Shown: positions 53,655 through 62,646, counted from the first letter of the stretch. The stretch: DNA of 64,000 nt from Bog-756 sp963769905 (GCA_963769905.1 CAVYNG010000002.1:2232001-2296000); one strand, 5' to 3'. Translations and numbers: made by a program. Notes: a model not told the origin generated them from the letters alone.

Positions 53655-54977
53655 ATGTGCAACTCGGGCAAGTGGGAACCGCGGGCTGAGGGACGACAGG
53701 ACCGGAGTCGCAGCGGAGGGGGTGGCCGGCGCCCCTGGCGGATGATCGCGGCGGTGCTCGGCTTGGCCGTCGCCTTGGCTCCGGTGACCGATGTCGGATC
53801 GAGTGGCAACCCGGCCTCTGCCGCAACCGGCTCGGGCGGCGGGGTCAGCGCGTTCGGGGACGCCACCGCCTACAGCGCACCGCCAGGGAGCCAGTTGAAC
53901 GCCCCGGTGACCGGTATCGGATCCACGCCGGACCACAACGGATATTGGCTGGTCGGCGGCGACGGTGGCGTGTTCAACTACGGCGACGCCGGGTTCTACG
54001 GCTCAGGGGTCGGGACGTATCCCTACCCGCTCGTGGGGGTCGTCGGTATTGCTCCCACCCCCGATGGTCGCGGGTACTGGATCGCCGATCACGGCGGCTA
54101 CGCCTTCACCTTCGGCGACGCGCCCGACGAGAACCCCACGCTTGGGCTGTCTCCCAATGCCCCGGTGGTCGGGATCGCACCCGTCCCCCACGCGCTGGGC
54201 TACTGGTTGGCCGGTGCCGACGGTGGAGTCTTCAGTCTCGGCGCAGCCGGCTTCCATGGCTCGATGGGTGGAACCCCGCTCAATGCCGCAGTGGTCGGGA
54301 TCGCCCCGACGGCCGACGGTCGTGGCTACTGGCTGGTGGCGGCAGACGGCGGCGTCTTCAGCTTCGGCGACGCCGGCTTCCACGGCTCGATGGGGGGCCA
54401 GCCGCTCGACGCCGCAGTGGTCGGGATCGCCCCGACGGCCGACGGTCGTGGCTACTGGCTGGTAGCGGCGGACGGGGGCGTCTTCAGCTTCGGCGACGCG
54501 ACCTTCCACGGTTCGCTCGGCGCGGCACCTCCGAGCAGCGACACCCCGGTGGTCGGCATGGCGGCCACCCCCGACGGCAACGGTTACTGGCTGGCCACGA
54601 CCGACAAGAGCTTGCCCCCGCCGACTCCGGTGCCCTCGGTCCCTTACGACTGCAACCAACCCTCCGACCCGGCGGCGGTGGAGCCGAGCTCCATCTCGCT
54701 CGCCTGCGCAGACGGCAATTCGAGTCTCATCGACCTCACCTGGTCGTCGTGGACGGCGACCAGTGCCCTCGCCAGCGGTCAGTTCACCTACAACTTGTGC
54801 CACCCGGACTGTGCGGGGGGCACCTTCGTCACCTACCCGGCCAGCGTGTGGCTCGGCTACCCGGTCGAGACCAGCGTCGGCGAGGAGTTCTCCGCGGTCA
54901 GGTACTCCTACGCCGACCCCTCCGCTCCGGGCGGCTGGTCGACATTCACCCAATTGCTGGAGACGAGCCCCAGCTGA
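53655..54977 (+). CDS. Secreted six-unit beta-propeller repeat protein
   Basis: 440 residues from ATG at 53655 with GGGGTGGGGA upstream. A basic N-terminus and hydrophobic helix (MIAAVLGLAVALAPV) ending near ASAA form the signal peptide. Six units with a GYWL...DGGVFxFGDAxFxGS pattern follow (about residues 65-325); the N-terminal FGDATAYS completes the last unit, as in circularly closed propellers. Units 4 and 5 are almost identical. The C-terminal domain (about 330-440) has four Cys (YDCNQ, LACADG, NLCHPDC) and no recognised family. This repeat is common on the surface of Acidimicrobiia-like bacteria. Confidence 0.75.
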   Translation: MCNSGKWEPRAEGRQDRSRSGGGGRRPWRMIAAVLGLAVALAPVTDVGSSGNPASAATGSGGGVSAFGDATAYSAPPGSQLNAPVTGIGSTPDHNGYWLVGGDGGVFNYGDAGFYGSGVGTYPYPLVGVVGIAPTPDGRGYWIADHGGYAFTFGDAPDENPTLGLSPNAPVVGIAPVPHALGYWLAGADGGVFSLGAAGFHGSMGGTPLNAAVVGIAPTADGRGYWLVAADGGVFSFGDAGFHGSMGGQPLDAAVVGIAPTADGRGYWLVAADGGVFSFGDATFHGSLGAAPPSSDTPVVGMAATPDGNGYWLATTDKSLPPPTPVPSVPYDCNQPSDPAAVEPSSISLACADGNSSLIDLTWSSWTATSALASGQFTYNLCHPDCAGGTFVTYPASVWLGYPVETSVGEEFSAVRYSYADPSAPGGWSTFTQLLETSPS

Positions 54978-54979
54978 GC

Positions 54980-55774
54980 TCACCCGCCCGAGCGGCCCCC
55001 AGGGAAGATCTGCTCGAAGAGGCCGTCGACCCCCGACCCGTGAAGGGTCAGGCCCCCGTCGACGACGATGTTCTGCCCGGTCACGAACCGTGCCATGTCC
55101 GAGCAGAGGAAGACGACCACATCGGCGATGTCCTCGGGCTCCCCGATGCGACCGACCGGCGTCGTGCGCTCGAAGCGCTCCCGCTCGTGGGGGAGGAACT
55201 GCAGGAGTGGTTCGGTCAGAGCGGTCAGGATCATCCCCGGTGAGACGGAGTTGACCCGGATGTCGGGTCCGTACTCGAGCGCAGCCGATGCGGTCAGCGC
55301 GATCACTCCGGCCTTTGCCGCGGAGTACGGTGCCTCGCCGGCCGCAGGCCGCGTCCCGCTGATCGAGGCGGTGGACACGATGCTCCCCCCACCGGCCGCC
55401 CGGATGTGCGGGACCGCTGCCCGGAACCCGAGGTAGACGCCGGTCAGGTTGACGGCCACCAGACGGTTCCACTCCTCGGGGTCCCACCGGTGGAGCGACG
55501 ACTGGTTGCCGACCCCCGCGTTGTTGAAGAGAACGGTGATCCCTCCCATGGCCTCGGCGGCCGCGTCGACTGCGGTGGTGAGTGCCGATGGATCGGTCAC
55601 GTCGGCGACGTGGGCGCTCCCTCCGATCTCCTTCGCCACCTCCGCCGCTGTGTCTCCCTGCAGGTCGATCACCGCGACCGCGGCGCCCTCTTCGGCCATC
55701 CGGCGCGCGGTGGCACGGCCGATCCCCGAAGCTCCTCCGGTCACGACCGCTCGCTCTCCGTCCAGCAAGCCCAT
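54980..55774 (-). CDS. SDR family oxidoreductase
   Basis: 264 residues from ATG at 55774 (GAAGGGAG upstream). Classical short-chain dehydrogenase: TGGASGIG cofactor loop, FNNAGV, catalytic Ser in TASISG and YSAAK. Asp in VIDLQGD after strand 2 suggests NAD(H) over NADP(H). The C-terminus includes FVTGQNIVVDGGLTLHG. Substrate unknown. Convergent with the propeller gene (stops two bases apart). Confidence 0.88.
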   Translation of the reverse strand: MGLLDGERAVVTGGASGIGRATARRMAEEGAAVAVIDLQGDTAAEVAKEIGGSAHVADVTDPSALTTAVDAAAEAMGGITVLFNNAGVGNQSSLHRWDPEEWNRLVAVNLTGVYLGFRAAVPHIRAAGGGSIVSTASISGTRPAAGEAPYSAAKAGVIALTASAALEYGPDIRVNSVSPGMILTALTEPLLQFLPHERERFERTTPVGRIGEPEDIADVVVFLCSDMARFVTGQNIVVDGGLTLHGSGVDGLFEQIFPGGRSGG

Positions 55775-55815
55775 GGTTGCTCCCTTCTTCGCCGTGCCCA
55801 CTGCGGTGCTCACGG

Positions 55816-56442
55816 TCAGCCGCGCTTCGCCGGGCAGCCGACCAGATGATCGTCCACCACCCCGACCGACTGGAGGTACGAGTACACGATGGTCGACCCG
55901 ACGAAGGTGAACCCCCGTGACCGGAGGTCCTTCGAGATCCTGTCCGAGAGATCGGACTGGGCGGGCAACTCGGCCATGGTCCGGGGCCGGTTGACGATCG
56001 GCGTGCCGTCGACCCACCCCCAGAGGTAGTCCGCGAACGCACCGCGCTCGTCGGTCACGGCGACGAAGGCCTCCGCGTTGCGAACCGCGCCCCGGACCTT
56101 GAGCCGGTTCCGCACGATCCCCGGATCGTCGAGCAGCCGGAGGACCTTGGCCTCGCGGTAGCGGGCGACCCGGACCGGGTCGAAGTCGTCGAGGGCCTTC
56201 CGGTAGTTCTCGCGTTTTCCGAGGATGGTCGACCAGGAGAGGCCGGCCTGGGCTCCCTCGAGCACCAGCATCTCGAAGAGATGGCGGTCGTCATAGGACG
56301 GCACGCCCCACTCGTCGTCGTGGTAGGCGCGCATGGCATCGGAGCTCTCGGCCCACGGACACCGTCTGCCGCGGGAGGGCGCGGTCCTCGTCGAAGCCGG
56401 CTTCGCTCCCTTCTGCCCTCCCTCTCCGGCCACCGCGGGCAC
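55816..56442 (-). CDS. tag: DNA-3-methyladenine glycosylase I
   Basis: 208 residues; the GTG at 56442 is chosen because TCGGGAG lies at good spacing. TagI signature: RRCPWAESSDAMRAYHDDEW supplies the first zinc Cys and His, LFEMLVLEGAQAGLSW and LGKRENYRKALDDFDP follow, and the C-terminal DHLVGC supplies the second His and Cys. It excises 3-methyladenine from DNA. About 20 residues before RRCPWA are low-complexity, longer than in Escherichia coli. Divergent from yjbQ, 61 bases between starts. Confidence 0.9.
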   Translation of the reverse strand: MPAVAGEGGQKGAKPASTRTAPSRGRRCPWAESSDAMRAYHDDEWGVPSYDDRHLFEMLVLEGAQAGLSWSTILGKRENYRKALDDFDPVRVARYREAKVLRLLDDPGIVRNRLKVRGAVRNAEAFVAVTDERGAFADYLWGWVDGTPIVNRPRTMAELPAQSDLSDRISKDLRSRGFTFVGSTIVYSYLQSVGVVDDHLVGCPAKRG

Positions 56443-56503
56443 GCTATCTCCCGAAGCGAGACGCCGCGGCCGTTCGAGCAAGGACGAGTGCGAAGATAAA
56501 ACG

Positions 56504-56905
56504 GTGGACACGACGGTGATCGACCTCGACACGACGGGTCGCACGGTCGTGGACCTGACCGACGAGCTGCGACGCTTCTGCGCGGGGCGGGGCGACGGCT
56601 TGGTCAATCTGTTCGCACCCCATGCGACCGCGGGCCTCGCCCTGATGGAGGTCGGCTCCGGCTCCGAGAGCGACCTCGACGAGACGCTCGACCGCCTCCT
56701 GCCGCGCGACGACCGCTACCGGCACCGCCACGGTTCCCGCGGACACGGCGCCGACCACCTGCTGCCCGTCCTGGTGAGCCCGTCACTCACCATCCCGGTC
56801 GCAAACGGGACTCCCCTTCTCGGGACCTGGCAGAGCGCGGTGCTCGTCGACACCAACGCGGACAATCCGCGCCGCGAAGTTCGCATGACCTTCGTCCGTG
56901 GCTAG
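56504..56905 (+). CDS. YjbQ (UPF0047) family protein
   Basis: 133 residues from GTG at 56504. The family core is clear: LVNLFAPHATAGLALMEVGSGSESDLD, DRYRHRHGSRGHGADHLLPVLVSPSLTIPV and LGTWQSAVLVDTNADNPRREV (segments quoted in part). Conserved His residues are those proposed for metal binding. Members have been reported with low secondary thiamine phosphate synthase activity; physiological role is unknown. It precedes the SCO gene by about 90 bases. Confidence 0.88.
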   Translation: MDTTVIDLDTTGRTVVDLTDELRRFCAGRGDGLVNLFAPHATAGLALMEVGSGSESDLDETLDRLLPRDDRYRHRHGSRGHGADHLLPVLVSPSLTIPVANGTPLLGTWQSAVLVDTNADNPRREVRMTFVRG

Positions 56906-56992
56906 TCCCGCCGAGCAAGCCGCGGGCCGAATTGCCGAATCCGCCACTGCGTCGGTACCGTGCGCGGCATCACCACTCGGGGTACCGGAGCG

Positions 56993-57781
56993 ATGAACCA
57001 CCTGACCACGGCCGTCCGCACCAGCCGGCGGACCCCCCTCGCGGCAGCCCTCGGGATCGTCGCCCTCCTCTTCTCCGCGTGCTCGGCGGCCGCCGGGGCA
57101 CCGGGCCCACCGGCCTCGTCGTCGGGCGCGCTGCTCTCGAGACCGATCCCCTCCTCGGTCGCCGACCTCCCGCTGACCGACCAGCACGGGCACTCGATCG
57201 ACCTCGTCGGGCTGCACGGCCGGACCGTGATGGTCGTGCCCTTCCTCACGCTCTGCCAGGACATGTGCCCGTTCGACACCGGCAACCTCGTGCAGGTCGA
57301 GCGCGCGCTCGACCGGGCGAACGCCGCGTCGAAGGTCGTCCTGATGGAAGTGAGCGTCGACCCCGGCCGCGACACCCCTGCCAGGCTCGCGGCCTACGCA
57401 CAGTTGACCGGGGCGAGCTTCGAGCTGGTCACCGAGTCACCGGCCTCGCTCACTGCGTTCGAGCACTACTTCGGCTGGTACGTCCACACCGATCCCGAGG
57501 GCGATCCACCGGGCATCGACTGGTGGACCCATCAGCCGCTCACCTACGACGTCGACCACTCGGACGGCTTCACGGTGATCGATCCCGCGGGCGTGGTGCG
57601 TTTCGAGACCGGGGCGTCACCCGACTACTCCGGCGGTCTCAACTCGACACTCCGCCACTTCCTCAGTCCCCTCGGACAGAGCCGTATCGCCCACCCGCCA
57701 CAGCCCGGCTGGACTCCGACGTCAGCGCTCGCGACCCTCGGTTGGATGCTGCACGAAGATCTCCCGCAGGCGTCCGGATGA
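56993..57781 (+). CDS. SCO1/SenC-family copper chaperone lipoprotein
   Basis: 262 residues from ATG at 56993 with CCGGAGCG upstream; an upstream GTG lacks support. A lipobox-like LLFSAC places the lipid-modified Cys at about residue 30. The thioredoxin-fold copper site is complete: LCQDMCPFDTG (C-x3-C) and His in YDVDHSDGFTVID. SCO proteins deliver copper to the CuA site of cytochrome c oxidase. The next gene encodes CtaG 15 bases downstream, giving a copper-insertion pair. Between the Cys motif and His lie about 110 residues, with an insert (DPPGIDWWTHQPL) at the usual variable loop. Confidence 0.88.
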   Translation: MNHLTTAVRTSRRTPLAAALGIVALLFSACSAAAGAPGPPASSSGALLSRPIPSSVADLPLTDQHGHSIDLVGLHGRTVMVVPFLTLCQDMCPFDTGNLVQVERALDRANAASKVVLMEVSVDPGRDTPARLAAYAQLTGASFELVTESPASLTAFEHYFGWYVHTDPEGDPPGIDWWTHQPLTYDVDHSDGFTVIDPAGVVRFETGASPDYSGGLNSTLRHFLSPLGQSRIAHPPQPGWTPTSALATLGWMLHEDLPQASG

Positions 57782-57796
57782 GCAAGCGGTGACCTG

Positions 57797-58669
57797 ATGC
57801 TCCCCGACATCTGGAGCAACCTCGGCTCGACCCAGATCGCCTTTGTCCCGTCCCTGCTGATCGGCGGAGCGACCGCGCTCTATCTCTGGGGCGTCTGGAG
57901 GTTCGACCACGCCGAGACGCCGGGACAGTGGTCGCGGCGCCGGACGCTCGCCTTCCTCGGCGCCATGGTGATCACCTTCGTCTCGATCGAGCTGGTCGTC
58001 GGCGTCTACGACTCGGAGCTCTACTACGACCACATGATCCAGCACCTGCTGCTGATCATGGCGGCGGCGGCCCTCATCGCGATGGGCGCACCCTTGGAGC
58101 TGGCCCGACAGGCGACGGGCGGCGTGGCGCACCGACTGGTGGCGCGAGCGCTCGACTCACGAGCGGCGGACGTCGTCTTCCACCCCCTGGTCGGTTTCAT
58201 CCTCTACGCGGTCACCATCCCGGTCGCCCATCTCACCCAGTTCTACAACTTCACCCTGGTCCACGATCAGGCCCACGACCTCGAGCACCTGGTCTTCCTC
58301 GTCGTCGGTTATCTGTTCTGGCGGCCGGTGGTCGCGATCGAGCCGTGCCGTCACCCGCTCAATCCGTGGATGCGACTCGTGTACCTGATGGCCGCCGTAC
58401 CAGTCGACACCTTCTGTGGGCTCGCCCTCACCTCGGCGAGCCACGAGCTCTTCCCCTTCTACAACACCTTCAGCCGTCCGTGGGGTCCGTCACTCCTCAC
58501 CGACCTGCACATCGGCGGCTCGATCATGTGGGTCGGCGGCGATTCGCTGATGCTCCTCGCGATGATCCCGGTGGTGGTGCAGCTGGTCAGGGCCGAGGAG
58601 GCGAAGACCCGTGAGATCGATGCCGCCCTCGACGCAGAGCGTGCGCGCGCAGCCGGTTCGGCACCCTGA
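57797..58669 (+). CDS. ctaG: Cytochrome c oxidase assembly protein, CtaG family
   Basis: 290 residues with seven predicted membrane helices; caa3_CtaG type. Conserved His clusters face outside: DHMIQHLLLI, TLVHDQAHDLEHLVFLVVG and LHIGGSIMWVGGD. The family supports assembly of caa3-type oxidase, probably in copper handling together with SCO just upstream. The C-terminal tail is Glu/Ala-rich. Genes for the oxidase itself are not in the window. Confidence 0.88.
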   Translation: MLPDIWSNLGSTQIAFVPSLLIGGATALYLWGVWRFDHAETPGQWSRRRTLAFLGAMVITFVSIELVVGVYDSELYYDHMIQHLLLIMAAAALIAMGAPLELARQATGGVAHRLVARALDSRAADVVFHPLVGFILYAVTIPVAHLTQFYNFTLVHDQAHDLEHLVFLVVGYLFWRPVVAIEPCRHPLNPWMRLVYLMAAVPVDTFCGLALTSASHELFPFYNTFSRPWGPSLLTDLHIGGSIMWVGGDSLMLLAMIPVVVQLVRAEEAKTREIDAALDAERARAAGSAP

Positions 58670-58687
58670 GCCGGATCGCCGGAACCG

Positions 58688-60013
58688 CTACTGGGAGCAA
58701 CCCCGTGCGTCGACCGGCGTCCAACCGAACAGCACGTCGTCCTCGACCAGCCATATCCGGTCGTAGCGGTCCACCGTCGGGTCGCAGTGCGGAGGGACCA
58801 ACGAGACGCGGTCGCCAGGACGCAGTCGGCCCGCCGACCCGTCGGTGACCATCCCGTGCTCGTCGCCGAAGAACGCGTATTCGGAATCACGGCCCACGAC
58901 CGTCGGCGGGCCGGCGTCGGTGGCCATCGCCTTGAGGCCCGCGTCGACCGTGACGAAGCCCGGCTGGTTGGCCGAGATCACCGTCGTCGCGATGGTGAGG
59001 CTCTGTGCGAACCGGCCTTCCGGGTCGCCGCTGAGCGCGTCACGGTACTCGCGGTCCATGAAAACGTAGCTGCCGGCCTGGATCTCGTCGAGCGCGCCGA
59101 GCTCTGCTTCCATCGCTGCGGTCCCCGTGCCGCCGCCCGAGCGGACGGGGACCACGTGGCCCTCCGCTCGGAGTGCCTCGCCGACGGCCGCAAGCCGCTC
59201 GCCGGCGAGGCGCGCACCGTCCCGTCGCTCGGGACGTGAGGAGGTGTGCTGGATGTGCCCCGCGTAGCCCTGCAACCCTCCGAAGCGCAGGTGGGCGTGC
59301 CGGGTGAGGGCGCGCACGATCACGAGGGCGCCCTCCGGTCCGGCCACTCCGGTACGACCGAGCCCCACGTCGACGTCGCAGAAGATGGTGAGGGACGAAC
59401 CGGCGCGGCGCGTCGCCTCCGCCAGCTCGTCGACCGCCCCAACTCGGTCGACCACAGCTGCGAGATCGCACCGGCCTGCCAGGTCGGCGACACGTGCCGC
59501 GGGCCGGGGTCCCCCGAGCGGCGAGGTGATCAGCACGTCGAGCGGGGCGCCGTCAGCCCGCGCACCGAGTCGGTCAACGAGCGCCTCGGCCTCCGCCACC
59601 TTTGCGCACGCGATGCCCACCGCGCCGTACTCGAGCTGGAGGGCGGCGACGAACGCCGACTTGTGCGACTTGGCGTGGGGCCGGAGACGGAGCCCGTCGG
59701 CGGCCATCGATCGGGCCATCGCCGTCACGTTCTCGTGCAGCAACTCGAGATCGCAGACGAGGCCCGGAGTCGGGACCAGGTCACGAGAGCCCGGTTCCCC
59801 GCATGCTTCGAGCGCGGTCCGCGCGCCTGCGTGGTCGTCCGCGGGTAGTTCGGTCCTGACGGCATCGCGGCGCGGACCGCTCCGCCGTCCGGACGCGGAT
59901 CGCCGCTCACCGGTGCCTCCCCCGCAAGCGGAATGACTTGCATTGTCGCGTCGAGAGCGACGAACGCGCGGTGATTCGTGAGTGGTGGTCGCGTCGCCAC
60001 TCCTTGCGTTCAC
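58688..60013 (-). CDS. D-threonine aldolase / DSD1-like PLP enzyme
   Basis: Alanine-racemase-fold enzyme. VPTPGLVCDLELLHENV begins the barrel; PLP Lys is in LRPHAKSHKS; FCDVDVGLGRTG and RSGGGTGT are conserved; VPPHCDPTVDRYDRIW carries the His-Cys metal site of D-threonine aldolase and D-serine dehydratase relatives. About 375 residues are clearly homologous. The start is doubtful: the only normal in-frame start is GTG 60013, which gives a strange Arg/Ser-rich leader. A strong GGGGGAGG-spaced GTG at 59910 is in another frame, so a frameshift near 59800-59900 is possible. Confidence 0.75.
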   Translation of the reverse strand: MNARSGDATTTHESPRVRRSRRDNASHSACGGGTGERRSASGRRSGPRRDAVRTELPADDHAGARTALEACGEPGSRDLVPTPGLVCDLELLHENVTAMARSMAADGLRLRPHAKSHKSAFVAALQLEYGAVGIACAKVAEAEALVDRLGARADGAPLDVLITSPLGGPRPAARVADLAGRCDLAAVVDRVGAVDELAEATRRAGSSLTIFCDVDVGLGRTGVAGPEGALVIVRALTRHAHLRFGGLQGYAGHIQHTSSRPERRDGARLAGERLAAVGEALRAEGHVVPVRSGGGTGTAAMEAELGALDEIQAGSYVFMDREYRDALSGDPEGRFAQSLTIATTVISANQPGFVTVDAGLKAMATDAGPPTVVGRDSEYAFFGDEHGMVTDGSAGRLRPGDRVSLVPPHCDPTVDRYDRIWLVEDDVLFGWTPVDARGCSQ

Positions 60014-60237
60014 ACCAAGCAGAACCGCACATCGCGACCTTGTGTAGCAGCAAGAGGAGCGCCATGCTGGGCGGACCGCGTCGAAGGTAGTGACGGGATC
60101 GGGGGTCTGAGGATTCACGACTGTCAGCTGCACCGGACATTGGGCCAGCCCCGTGGCGCCGGAGTGACGGCCGGAGAAGTCGAGGGGCACGATGACAAGA
60201 CCTACCGAGTCCGCGCGAGCGCCGCGCAGATCGGAGA

Positions 60238-60266
60238 TTGACACCACACAGCCGACCCGGTAAGAG
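60238..60266 (+). promoter_or_regulatory. Promoter of the SDR / amine-dehydrogenase-like / SnoaL operon
   Basis: TTGACA (60238-60243), a perfect -35, 17-base spacer, TAAGAG (60261-60266) as a weaker -10. The ATG at 60273 is seven bases after the -10, so the transcript may be leaderless, although GAGAGG nearby could also act as a ribosome binding site if transcription starts earlier. Confidence 0.5.
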
Positions 60267-60272
60267 AGGCGG

Positions 60273-61052
60273 ATGATCCTCGAGGGCAAGACCGTGGTGG
60301 TGACCGGCGTGGGAGAGGGTCTCGGTCGGGAGTGCGCGTCGAGCGCCTATCGCGACGGCGCGAACGTGGTCCTCGCGGCGCGCACCGAGTCCACACTCGA
60401 ATCGGTGGCGAAGGATCTCGACCCGGCCGGCGGCAGAACGGCCGTGCACGTCACCGACATCACCGACCCCGACTCGTGCGGCTCCCTCGTCGACCTTGCG
60501 ACCGAGCGGTTCGGATCGGTCGACGCGCTCATCCAGGTTGCGGCCTTCGAGCACGCGTGGGGTGGTCTCTACGACCTCAAGTTCGAAGACTGGCGCGCCG
60601 CGTTCGACACCAACGTGCTCGGTACTCTCACGGTCGTCCGCCCGGTGGCCGAGGCCATGAAGCGAGGCGGGGGCGGCTCGATCGTGGTGATCGGTTCGCA
60701 GTCGATGTTCCAGCCGCAGATGCCCCAGGGAGGCTACGCGGCTTCGAAGAGCGCACTGCTCACCGCGATGTACTACCTGTGCGACGAGCTCGGTCCCGAC
60801 AACATCCGCTGCAACATGGTGATCCCGTCGTGGATGTGGGGACCCCCGGTCCAGATGCTCGTCGACTACCGCTCCGAGAAGCAGGGAAGATCGAAGGAGG
60901 AGGTGCTCTTCGACATCGTCGGCACCTTCCCCTTGCGGCGGATGACCGAGGACGGCGAAGTGGCCGATGTGGCGACGTTCTTCTGCTCGGACCGTGCCAA
61001 GGCGGTCACGGGCCAGTACCTGCTGGTCAACTCCGGCGAGATGCTGCGATGA
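60273..61052 (+). CDS. SDR family oxidoreductase
   Basis: 259 residues, ATG start. Cofactor loop is TGVGEGLG, catalytic Ser lies in VIGSQSM and the YxxxK site is YAASK. The usual NNAG motif is replaced by QVAAFEHA, and the C-terminal substrate loop is rich in Trp/Met (PSWMWGPPVQML), so it is a divergent SDR. A promoter lies directly upstream. The stop overlaps the start of the next enzyme (ATGA). Confidence 0.85.
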   Translation: MILEGKTVVVTGVGEGLGRECASSAYRDGANVVLAARTESTLESVAKDLDPAGGRTAVHVTDITDPDSCGSLVDLATERFGSVDALIQVAAFEHAWGGLYDLKFEDWRAAFDTNVLGTLTVVRPVAEAMKRGGGGSIVVIGSQSMFQPQMPQGGYAASKSALLTAMYYLCDELGPDNIRCNMVIPSWMWGPPVQMLVDYRSEKQGRSKEEVLFDIVGTFPLRRMTEDGEVADVATFFCSDRAKAVTGQYLLVNSGEMLR

Positions 61053-62128
61053 CCGCGGACCGCAAACGGGTCGTCGTCTGGGGCACCGGCTTCGTCGGGA
61101 GGATGGTCATCCCGGAGATCCTCCGGCATCCCCGCTTCGAACTGGTCGGTGTGGGCGTCCACGACCCGACGAAGGCCGGGCGCGACGTCGGCGAGATCTG
61201 CGGGATCGCGACCGTCGGCCTCGAAGCCACCGACGACCTCGAGGGGTTGATCGAACTTCGCCCGGACGCCCTGGTCCACTACGGACCGACCGCGGCGCAC
61301 GCCGCGGACAACATCCGTGACATCGGCGCCTTCCTGGCCGGGGGCATCGACGTCTGCTCGACGGCGATGACACCCTGGGTATGGCCGACCATGACTCAGA
61401 TTCCCGCGGCGTGGATCGACCCGATCAGCGAAGCCTGTGAGCAGGGCAAGTCCTCGTGCTTCACCACCGGGATCGACCCGGGCTTCGCCAACGACCTCTT
61501 CCCGATGACCCTCATGGGGCTTTGCAGCGAGGTCCGCCAGGTCCGTGCCCTCGAGATCCTCGACTACCTCAACTACGAGGGCGACTACGAGGACGAGATG
61601 GGCATCGGTCGCCCGCCCGAGTACGTGCCGTTGCTCGAGCACAGCGAGATTCTGGTGATGTCCTGGGGTGCGACGGTGCCGATGATGGCCCACGCGGTCG
61701 GCGTGACCCTCGACGAGATCACCACGACGTGGGAGAAGTGGGTCACCGACACTCCGATCGCGACGGCGAAGGGCACGATCGACAAGGGCGAGGTCGCGGC
61801 CATCCGCTTCACCATCAACGGGATCTACCGGGGCGAGCCGCGGATCTGTCTCGAGCACATCAACCGGATCGGGAACGACGCGGCCCCCGAATGGCCCCGC
61901 GGAACCAGGGACGACGTCTATCGCGTCGAGATCGAGGGCACCCCTTCGATCGTGCAGGAGACGGCCTTCCGCTTCACCGACGGGAGCGGACGGGATGCCG
62001 CGGCGGCCGGATGCCTGGCAACTGGGCTGCGCGCGCTCAACGCGGTGCCCGCGGTCAACGAGCTCCCGCCGGGATGGGTCACCCCACTCGACCTTCCACT
62101 GCTCCCGGGGGCCGGGACGGTTCGGTGA
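61049..62128 (+). CDS. DapB-like / NAD(P)H-dependent amine dehydrogenase family protein
   Basis: 359 residues from ATG at 61049. N-terminal Rossmann fold KRVVVWGTGFVGRMVI and VGVGVHDPTKAGRDVGEI; the remainder resembles the dihydrodipicolinate-reductase-like proteins common in mycobacteria and the 2,4-diaminopentanoate dehydrogenase family. Family members range from amine dehydrogenases to uncharacterised enzymes, so the reaction is open. It is coupled to the SDR upstream (ATGA) and the SnoaL-like gene downstream (GTGA). Confidence 0.78.
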   Translation: MTADRKRVVVWGTGFVGRMVIPEILRHPRFELVGVGVHDPTKAGRDVGEICGIATVGLEATDDLEGLIELRPDALVHYGPTAAHAADNIRDIGAFLAGGIDVCSTAMTPWVWPTMTQIPAAWIDPISEACEQGKSSCFTTGIDPGFANDLFPMTLMGLCSEVRQVRALEILDYLNYEGDYEDEMGIGRPPEYVPLLEHSEILVMSWGATVPMMAHAVGVTLDEITTTWEKWVTDTPIATAKGTIDKGEVAAIRFTINGIYRGEPRICLEHINRIGNDAAPEWPRGTRDDVYRVEIEGTPSIVQETAFRFTDGSGRDAAAAGCLATGLRALNAVPAVNELPPGWVTPLDLPLLPGAGTVR

Positions 62129-62619
62129 CGCCCGAGGATCTCGTCGAGATCGAGCTGATCAAGCGCCTCAAGTACAAGTACATGAGGTGTCTCGACCAGA
62201 AGCTGTGGGACGTGGTCGGAGATTGCTTCACGCCGGATGCGACCGCGAGCTACAGCGGTGGTGTCTACGCCTTCGAGGGCCGCGAGGCGATCGTCGAATT
62301 CCTCCGGACCTCGATGGGCTCGACGACCATGCTCACCAGCCACCGGTGCCACCATCCCGAGATCGACCTCGACGAGGACCGCGTCGGCGCGAGCGGCACC
62401 TGGGCGTTCGAAGACGTGGTCGTCCTCACCGACGTCGAGGTCACCGTCCAGGGTGCGGCCTTCTATTCGGATCGTTACGTCAAGGAGGACAGTGCCTGGC
62501 GGATCGCTCACACCGGGTACCGCAGGACCTACGAGGAGCTCGTTCCGAGGGCGGCGATCAAGGGGTTGAAGGTGACCGCGGACTGGTGGGAGACCGAGGG
62601 GCGGTCGAGCCTTGGCTGA
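62125..62619 (+). CDS. SnoaL/NTF2-like domain protein
   Basis: 164 residues from the GTG at 62125 that overlaps the previous stop. Starts IELIKRLKYKYMRCLDQKLW and contains CFTPDATASYSGG, SSHRCHHPEIDLDED-like MLTSHRCHHPEID, and AHTGYRRTYEEL, as in NTF2-like isomerase/hydrolase domains. Such domains act as small isomerases, dehydratases or ligand binders. In this operon it may process the product of the SDR or DapB-like enzyme. Confidence 0.8.
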   Translation: MTPEDLVEIELIKRLKYKYMRCLDQKLWDVVGDCFTPDATASYSGGVYAFEGREAIVEFLRTSMGSTTMLTSHRCHHPEIDLDEDRVGASGTWAFEDVVVLTDVEVTVQGAAFYSDRYVKEDSAWRIAHTGYRRTYEELVPRAAIKGLKVTADWWETEGRSSLG

Positions 62620-62646
62620 AGCCGGGTCACCGACGGGGTCCCGCGC

